Origin: an uncultured Halobacteriovorax sp.
GTDB lineage: Bacteria; Bdellovibrionota; Bacteriovoracia; Bacteriovoracales; Bacteriovoracaceae
DNA: 64,000 nucleotides
Direction of reading: 5' to 3'
Assembly (NCBI GenBank): GCA_913061265.1
Contig: CAJXVS010000007.1
Location: 186,001-250,000 of the forward strand
Shown: positions 59,771 to 64,000 of the stretch, piece by piece
Numbering within the stretch: the stretch's first letter is position 1
Layout of the letters: each line of letters begins with the position of its first letter
Position numbers and translations under genes: made by a program
Notes under the pieces: generated by a model
What the model was told of the DNA's origin: nothing
The model's database searches: none
The model's input: only the letters and a program-made list of their open reading frames with translations

Positions 59771-59801
59771 AAAAGCCCAGTTTAACCCACTGGGCTTTTT
59801 T
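59771..59801 (+). terminator. Rho-independent terminator after tRNA-Phe
   Basis: AAAGCCCAGT and ACTGGGCTTT form a 10-bp stem with a 7-base loop, followed by Ts. It lies 20 bases after the tRNA. Confidence 0.92.
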
Positions 59802-59885
59802 GTTCCCAAAATCTAAGTGGATTTGATCCAAAAACATTTCCCCTATAAAATTCCCCATATAGCAAACTCAAAAAAAGGAATAAAA

Positions 59886-60248
59886 ATGAAAGGAAATTAC
59901 ATAGACGGATTCCTAATCCCAGTTCCAGAAAACAAATTATCTGAATACGAAGAACTAGCAAAAAAGATGGCAAAGGTATTTAAAGAACTCGGTGCTCTTG
60001 AATACGTAGAGTGCATAGCCGACGATGTTAAACTAGGAAAAGTAACTTCATTCCCTCAAGCAGTACTGGCCAAAGAAAATGAAAAAGTTATCTTCGCTTG
60101 GGTAACTTACGAATCAAAAGAAAGCCGAGATGAAATTCAAAAGAAGTTCATGGAGCATCCAATTATGAACGAAATGGATCCAAGTACTATGCCTTTTGAT
60201 GGAATGCGAATGATGATGGGTGGTTTCAAGGCCTTGATTAATTGCTAG
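59886..60248 (+). CDS. DUF1428 family protein
   Basis: A 120-residue protein with the DUF1428 pattern: YIDGFLIPVPENKLSEY at the start, KVFKELGALEYVECIADDV, SFPQAVLAKENEKVIFAW and a MPFDGMRMMMGGFK tail. It has a dimeric alpha-beta barrel fold (ferredoxin-like) and no known function. The start at 59886 follows AAAAGGAA and is preferred over an in-frame ATG 69 bases upstream that would overlap the region after the tRNA terminator. No operon partner. Confidence 0.9.
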   Translation: MKGNYIDGFLIPVPENKLSEYEELAKKMAKVFKELGALEYVECIADDVKLGKVTSFPQAVLAKENEKVIFAWVTYESKESRDEIQKKFMEHPIMNEMDPSTMPFDGMRMMMGGFKALINC

Positions 60249-60357
60249 GGCATTAACTCTTCTTGGGAAGTAGCGTTAAAAACTTTTAAGCTACAGAGGA
60301 TATTTTAGTTAGTTCTATCTGTAATTAGCGCGGAGAACATTTTACTATAGAAGCCTG

Positions 60358-61650
60358 ATGAGATTGAAATATATAAAGATCCTTTTATTGATAAGTTTGG
60401 GGCTTCTAGTCTTTTTAGAAGCTGTGTTCTTTTCTTTTAATTATCTTAGCTCTTCCAATAAGAAAGATGATTTAAATATTAAACCCATGCCCTCAAAGCA
60501 TAGGATTCTTTGCCTTGGTGAATCGACAACGGAAGGGGGCTATCCCAAGGTCCTTCAAGAGAAGCTAGATCTTATTCATCCTGGAAAATACTTTGTTTAT
60601 GATTTTGGGAAAACAGCGGTTACCAGCTCTTACTTCAAAAGGAATATTGAGAGTATCATAAAAGCAGTTAAGCCCCATACCGTCATAAGCATGTTAGGAA
60701 TTAATGATAACTTCATGCTATCACAAGCTATTTCTCATAAAGAAAGTTGGTACCATAACTCTCTTACTTATCGAGTCCTACTTCTTATTCAAGATTACAA
60801 AAAAAATAGTTTTGAACTTCAAGCGCTTAGACTCATTAATGCAAATAAAAGAGACTATGGGTTTTTCATTTTAAAAACTTTATATCAATTTAATAAAACC
60901 TTGTTACCAGAATCTTATCTCTTTTTAGCCGATTACTATGACCAGGATAAACAAGACTTTAAGGAGTCCCTCGCCATACTGAATGCGGCCCTTGAGATAT
61001 ATCCAAAGGACCAAGACATTCGCTTTAATCGCCTTTGGTCTTTAAATGAATTTCCCGAATCTAAAGAGTTACTAGCTAAGGAACTTCAGTATTTTACTCA
61101 AGTTGAAAGTTACTTTGATGATCTCGCTGACTTTTACTTAAATGCCGTTCAAGATAAGAAAATGGCGCTTCAATTTTATGAAAAATCCTATACCTTAAAG
61201 CTCCTCCCTCCACGAAAGAAAGTTCTTTACTCTAACCTCTTAATTGCCGAAGGCAGCCCTGGGCTAGATCAAGAACTTCTTAGAGGGCCCAAGAACATAG
61301 AAAATAATATGATATCTCAAACTATAGAGCGTACCAGGCTGACTCCCTCGCTTGTCGATAATCTGTCCTATGTTTTTGAGAGAGTTGGCTCAGCAAGCTT
61401 AAACTCAATTGTTATGAGCTATCCACTTCGCTCGATAATTCCAACTAAAGAAATGCTTGGAGCAAATCATTTATACTTAAGTAATGAGGAAGTCTTTAAA
61501 AAGGCAATTTCAGACCTAGGCTATCATGTAGTCTTTAGTGATTCTTTTGCAGGGGACTTTGGGCATCTGACATCTAAAGGGCAAGAAATCTTAGTAGATC
61601 ATCTTGTTAAGACATTTTTTAAAAATGCTTCCTTTAAATTAAAAGAATAA
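60358..61650 (+). CDS. Membrane-anchored SGNH hydrolase-like protein with TPR-like insert
   Basis: A 430-residue protein with a single N-terminal membrane anchor (ILLLISLGLLVFLEAVFF). Block I is LCLGESTTEG with Ser ~56, block III/V is SMLGINDNF at ~114, and the catalytic pair DFGH (Asp ~400, His ~403) lies at the C-terminus in FAGDFGHLTSKGQ. Between ~150 and ~300 a helical TPR-like stretch (ESLAILNAALEIYPKDQDIRFN) is inserted in the catalytic domain. It probably acts as an exported acyl- or acetyl-esterase on the envelope. Substrate unknown. Confidence 0.8.
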   Translation: MRLKYIKILLLISLGLLVFLEAVFFSFNYLSSSNKKDDLNIKPMPSKHRILCLGESTTEGGYPKVLQEKLDLIHPGKYFVYDFGKTAVTSSYFKRNIESIIKAVKPHTVISMLGINDNFMLSQAISHKESWYHNSLTYRVLLLIQDYKKNSFELQALRLINANKRDYGFFILKTLYQFNKTLLPESYLFLADYYDQDKQDFKESLAILNAALEIYPKDQDIRFNRLWSLNEFPESKELLAKELQYFTQVESYFDDLADFYLNAVQDKKMALQFYEKSYTLKLLPPRKKVLYSNLLIAEGSPGLDQELLRGPKNIENNMISQTIERTRLTPSLVDNLSYVFERVGSASLNSIVMSYPLRSIIPTKEMLGANHLYLSNEEVFKKAISDLGYHVVFSDSFAGDFGHLTSKGQEILVDHLVKTFFKNASFKLKE

Positions 61651-61658
61651 TTATTGTG

Positions 61659-61664
61659 TATAAT
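61659..61664 (+). promoter_or_regulatory. TATAAT immediately before the GST start
   Basis: A perfect TATAAT ends 6 bases before the ATG at 61671, so transcription could start at the A of ATG and give a leaderless mRNA. No good -35 is seen. Confidence 0.35.
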
Positions 61665-61670
61665 AGCGAT

Positions 61671-62339
61671 ATGAGTTTACCTATTCTTTATTCTCTTCAA
61701 CATTGTCCCTACGCTATGAGAGCTCGAATGGCCCTTCTTATGGCCAAACAAGAAGTCATGTTACGGGCCATTGTCACTAAAGATAAGCCCGCTGATATGT
61801 TAGAGCTTTCTCCGAAAGGGACAGTTCCTATTCTTTTACTTTTAGATGGAACTCTCATTGATGAAAGCTTAGACATTATGATTTGGGCCTTGAATCAGAA
61901 TGATCCAGTAGATCTACTCTTCAAAGAGAAGCCTGAAGTTTATACAAGGATGAGAGAGCTGATTAAAGAAGGGGATGGAGAGTTTAGGACTAACCTGAGC
62001 GCCTATAAACATAATAAGCGTTACCACCTTGAAGATGAGGTTAAGTTTCGCACTAACTGTGAAACCTATATCAGCAGCCTTGAATCCCTTTTATCAAATC
62101 AAGACTTCTTTATGGGAGATAGGCTAAGCCTCGCTGACCTGGCGATTCTACCCTTTGTTCGGCAGTTCGCTAATGTTGATAAAAAATGGTTTCGATCAGC
62201 CCCATATCCGCGTTTAACTCTTTGGCTTAAGAATCAGATGCAAAGCTTATTGTTCACAAAGACCATGCGGAAGTATCCACTTTGGCTGGAGAGTAAGGAG
62301 CAGTACCTTTTTTCTTGGGATAGTAAGACGAACCTATAA
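61671..62339 (+). CDS. Glutathione S-transferase-like protein (glutaredoxin-2 type)
   Basis: About 222 residues from ATG 61671, preferred over a GTG 15 bases upstream. The N-terminal thioredoxin-type domain has LQHCPYAMRARMALL with CPYA, close to Grx2 (CPYC), and LSPKGTVPILLL, the cis-Pro loop that binds glutathione, then DESLDIMIW. The C-terminal all-helical domain has MGDRLSLADLAILPFVRQF, the N-capping GST motif. It probably uses glutathione to reduce or conjugate a small substrate. The end overlaps the convergent U32 peptidase gene by 6 bases. Confidence 0.88.
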   Translation: MSLPILYSLQHCPYAMRARMALLMAKQEVMLRAIVTKDKPADMLELSPKGTVPILLLLDGTLIDESLDIMIWALNQNDPVDLLFKEKPEVYTRMRELIKEGDGEFRTNLSAYKHNKRYHLEDEVKFRTNCETYISSLESLLSNQDFFMGDRLSLADLAILPFVRQFANVDKKWFRSAPYPRLTLWLKNQMQSLLFTKTMRKYPLWLESKEQYLFSWDSKTNL

Positions 62340-64000
62340 TCCTTGAACGTATTGATCGTTCGTAGAGACAGGTATCATCTTCTTTAAAGTATCCGTTGGA
62401 TTATTAATATCATTGAGTGCATTTTCAAACTCTTGAATCAATACTTCTTTATCTAATCTTTCTTTTGATCCAGCCCCGATATCAGTTAAATCGATGAAGA
62501 ATTCATCAAAGAGTCCGCTGAAGTCTTTCATGGCCTCAATATTTAAGAACTGCTCGTGGTTATAAATACTAGGGTAACCACCTTTTTGCTTATCTACGGC
62601 AAAAGAGATTCCCTTAACATTAGTGATCGTCGTGGCCTTTTCACAGCTGAGCATACAGGCGGCATCGATACTTGGCTTATTACAACCAACTGTCCGTTGA
62701 AAGAAGCACTGACGGCTCGTCATGAGGAGGATGGGATGATAGATGCTATAGAGAAGCTTAAAGTCTTTAGGTCTTCTGATCTTCTTAATTTGATTCTTAT
62801 TTATTTCGTTAGAGATAAAAGCGCCTGAACAATTTAACTCTTCTTTAAGAGTGTTGAGGGCGTAAGAGTTTGTTGTATTGAGAAGAGGACCTGCGATCCA
62901 TTCAATACCCATTTCAAAAGCTTTATAAGCTATACCTGTATTATTCGAGATGATCTTTGAAGGCTTGGCTACTTCTAAGATCTTAACCGCCTCAAGATAA
63001 TCTTTTCCAATCATCACGGCAGGGAACCATGGAACTAAGCGAGGGTTCCTAAGAAGAAGGTCACTATAAAAAGTGGAGTCCTTTTTAATACTCTCTGGAA
63101 TCTTAAAATAGATATCAGCATCTGTTTTCTCTAAAAGAGAAATGTCTTTCTCGTCACTTATTAAATAGGAGAGCTTTGGTTCTTTCTCAACTTTTTCAAA
63201 AAGAGGGAGCTTTGGAATCTCTACCGGGGCCACAACTTCTTTTGAGCCGTTTAGTAAAAAGGCTAAACGCTTTTTCATTTGAGTTATTTCTTTAAAAGGA
63301 ATAACGAGGCCTTCATCAAAGCTTGAAAAGTCAGAAGAGACCAACATAAAGGAAGCGTCGTTAAAACTTTTAAAACGCTTCTTTAGAGACTCTGCAGTTA
63401 TAGAGCTCTCGATGGAGGTGCTTAAAATATCTGTTGATTCAATAATATAGGTTTCTTCACCAGTAACAGCAGTTATAGTCAAAGGAGAGCCAGCTTTAGC
63501 TGTAAAAGAAAGCGTAAGCTTGGGCTTTTCAATATTAAGGTCTTTTATTTTATCAGAGAGGCTTGCTCCAATGGCATTCCTGTCCTCAAATAAATCCTTA
63601 TTAACCTTTTTGACCTCTTCTTCAGAGGTGGCTTCTGCTTCATCGATAGCATGAATCTTACTATAGTCTCTAGGGCTATCGATAAACATGTCTTTAGTAA
63701 GATTTCCTTTTAGGAATGAGTTGGTAAAACTTCTATTAAAGACTTTATGTAAGTTTGAATCATCACCAACGAGTTTTCCTGAGTCAATAAAGCTATTGAT
63801 CTGCTTTCTCCAGGTATCGATGACAGTATAGACGTAGTGAGCGCCCTTGATTCTTCCCTCAACTTTAAGAGAGTCAACTTGAGCATCAACTAATTCAGGA
63901 AGGTCAAAATAAGCGGAGTTATCTTTTAGATTGAGAGGATACTTGTTTCCTGCGGCCGTGATTTCATACTCATCTCTGCAGGCCTGGCTACAACGACCTC
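62334..64000 (-). CDS. U32 family peptidase (YhbU/RlhA-like), cut by the right window edge
   Basis: The minus-strand frame stays open beyond an internal ATG at 63689 to the window end, with protein GRCSQACRDEY...SLKVEGRIKGAHYVY before it, so the gene starts outside. The U32 signatures are the GRCSQAC-x-R-x-x-Y Cys cluster, the SLKVEGR motif, and the C-terminal RQCFFQRTVGCNKPS...CMLSC Cys set of the DUF3656/RlhA-like group. Family members modify rRNA (hydroxylation) or handle collagen-like substrates; the first is more likely in bacteria. About 555 residues are visible. Confidence 0.9.
   Translation of the reverse strand, partial: GRCSQACRDEYEITAAGNKYPLNLKDNSAYFDLPELVDAQVDSLKVEGRIKGAHYVYTVIDTWRKQINSFIDSGKLVGDDSNLHKVFNRSFTNSFLKGNLTKDMFIDSPRDYSKIHAIDEAEATSEEEVKKVNKDLFEDRNAIGASLSDKIKDLNIEKPKLTLSFTAKAGSPLTITAVTGEETYIIESTDILSTSIESSITAESLKKRFKSFNDASFMLVSSDFSSFDEGLVIPFKEITQMKKRLAFLLNGSKEVVAPVEIPKLPLFEKVEKEPKLSYLISDEKDISLLEKTDADIYFKIPESIKKDSTFYSDLLLRNPRLVPWFPAVMIGKDYLEAVKILEVAKPSKIISNNTGIAYKAFEMGIEWIAGPLLNTTNSYALNTLKEELNCSGAFISNEINKNQIKKIRRPKDFKLLYSIYHPILLMTSRQCFFQRTVGCNKPSIDAACMLSCEKATTITNVKGISFAVDKQKGGYPSIYNHEQFLNIEAMKDFSGLFDEFFIDLTDIGAGSKERLDKEVLIQEFENALNDINNPTDTLKKMIPVSTNDQYVQGL

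Noticed and set aside
62334-63689. U32 peptidase starting at ATG 63689
   Set aside because: The frame stays open to the window edge and carries the U32 Cys cluster and SLKVEGR motif upstream of that ATG; the start is outside the window.
1-64000. CRISPR arrays, insertion sequences and prophage genes
   Set aside because: I looked for repeated spacer units, transposase motifs and phage structural genes and saw none.

Overview
The window reads as an ordinary chromosomal segment of an AT-rich (roughly 40% GC by eye), diderm, aerobic-type bacterium. Kdo biosynthesis genes show that it makes LPS. It also carries a Tat-exported phosphatase, lipoproteins with clear lipoboxes, outer-membrane barrel candidates, a FlgT-like lipoprotein and many secreted proteins with no obvious relative. 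This mix, with frequent TTG/GTG starts and tightly overlapping genes, resembles the Bacteriovorax/Halobacteriovorax group of predatory bacteria. That placement is my inference, not something the sequence proves. I see no insertion sequence, prophage, CRISPR array or rRNA.

Layout. 1-4690 (+) is one compact operon: kdsB (cut by the window edge), pyrG, kdsA, kdsC, a DUF493 gene and gpsA. 4701-8833 (-) holds dsbD, a START-domain protein, a Nudix hydrolase and a secreted hydrolase-like protein that appears to start at ATC. 8947-11169 (+) holds a cobalamin-binding-like protein with no signal peptide and an outer-membrane barrel candidate. 11166-14891 (-) pairs a ROK kinase with a 908-residue LtaS-type sulfatase fused to a glycerophosphodiester phosphodiesterase. 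15088-17035 (+) is a lipoprotein and a FecR-domain protein. 17168-20201 is guaB-guaA with a good promoter. 20285-23264 holds a small secreted protein, a HAD-like gene and phoX. 23389-33001 (+) runs dnaE, a secreted protein plus FlgT/CsgG-like lipoprotein, pyrD, a DUF2298-type membrane protein and a TPR protein. 33002-39106 holds a secreted trypsin-like protease, a large secreted protein of unknown role, queC and a phosphohexomutase. 39284-43922 holds a ferredoxin and a three-gene set: an FG-GAP/ASPIC protein followed by two formylglycine-enzyme-like proteins. 44040-49084 holds an antiporter, ilvE, a charged barrel protein and a protein with a nine-residue cysteine repeat. tRNA-Val lies at 49295-49369. 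49488-58846 holds a heterodimeric ABC exporter, a SurA-like/DsbA lipoprotein, a 654-residue helical rod, a pyruvate kinase fused to a ferredoxin domain, and queG. The end holds an esterase, tRNA-Phe, a DUF1428 protein, an SGNH/TPR protein, a GST-like protein and a U32 peptidase cut by the right edge.

Themes. Nucleotide and envelope precursor supply (pyrG, pyrD, guaBA, kdsBAC, gpsA), queuosine synthesis (queC, queG), iron-sulfur and thiol chemistry (two ferredoxin-type domains, DsbD, a DsbA-type lipoprotein), and a broad set of exported proteins. The most unusual items are the pyruvate kinase-ferredoxin fusion with an Asp-substituted cluster motif, the LtaS-GDPD fusion, the proline-free coiled-coil rod, the cysteine nonapeptide repeat, the FG-GAP/FGE-like cassette and the ATC-initiated gene. 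All functions are assigned from motifs read by eye. No database search was run.
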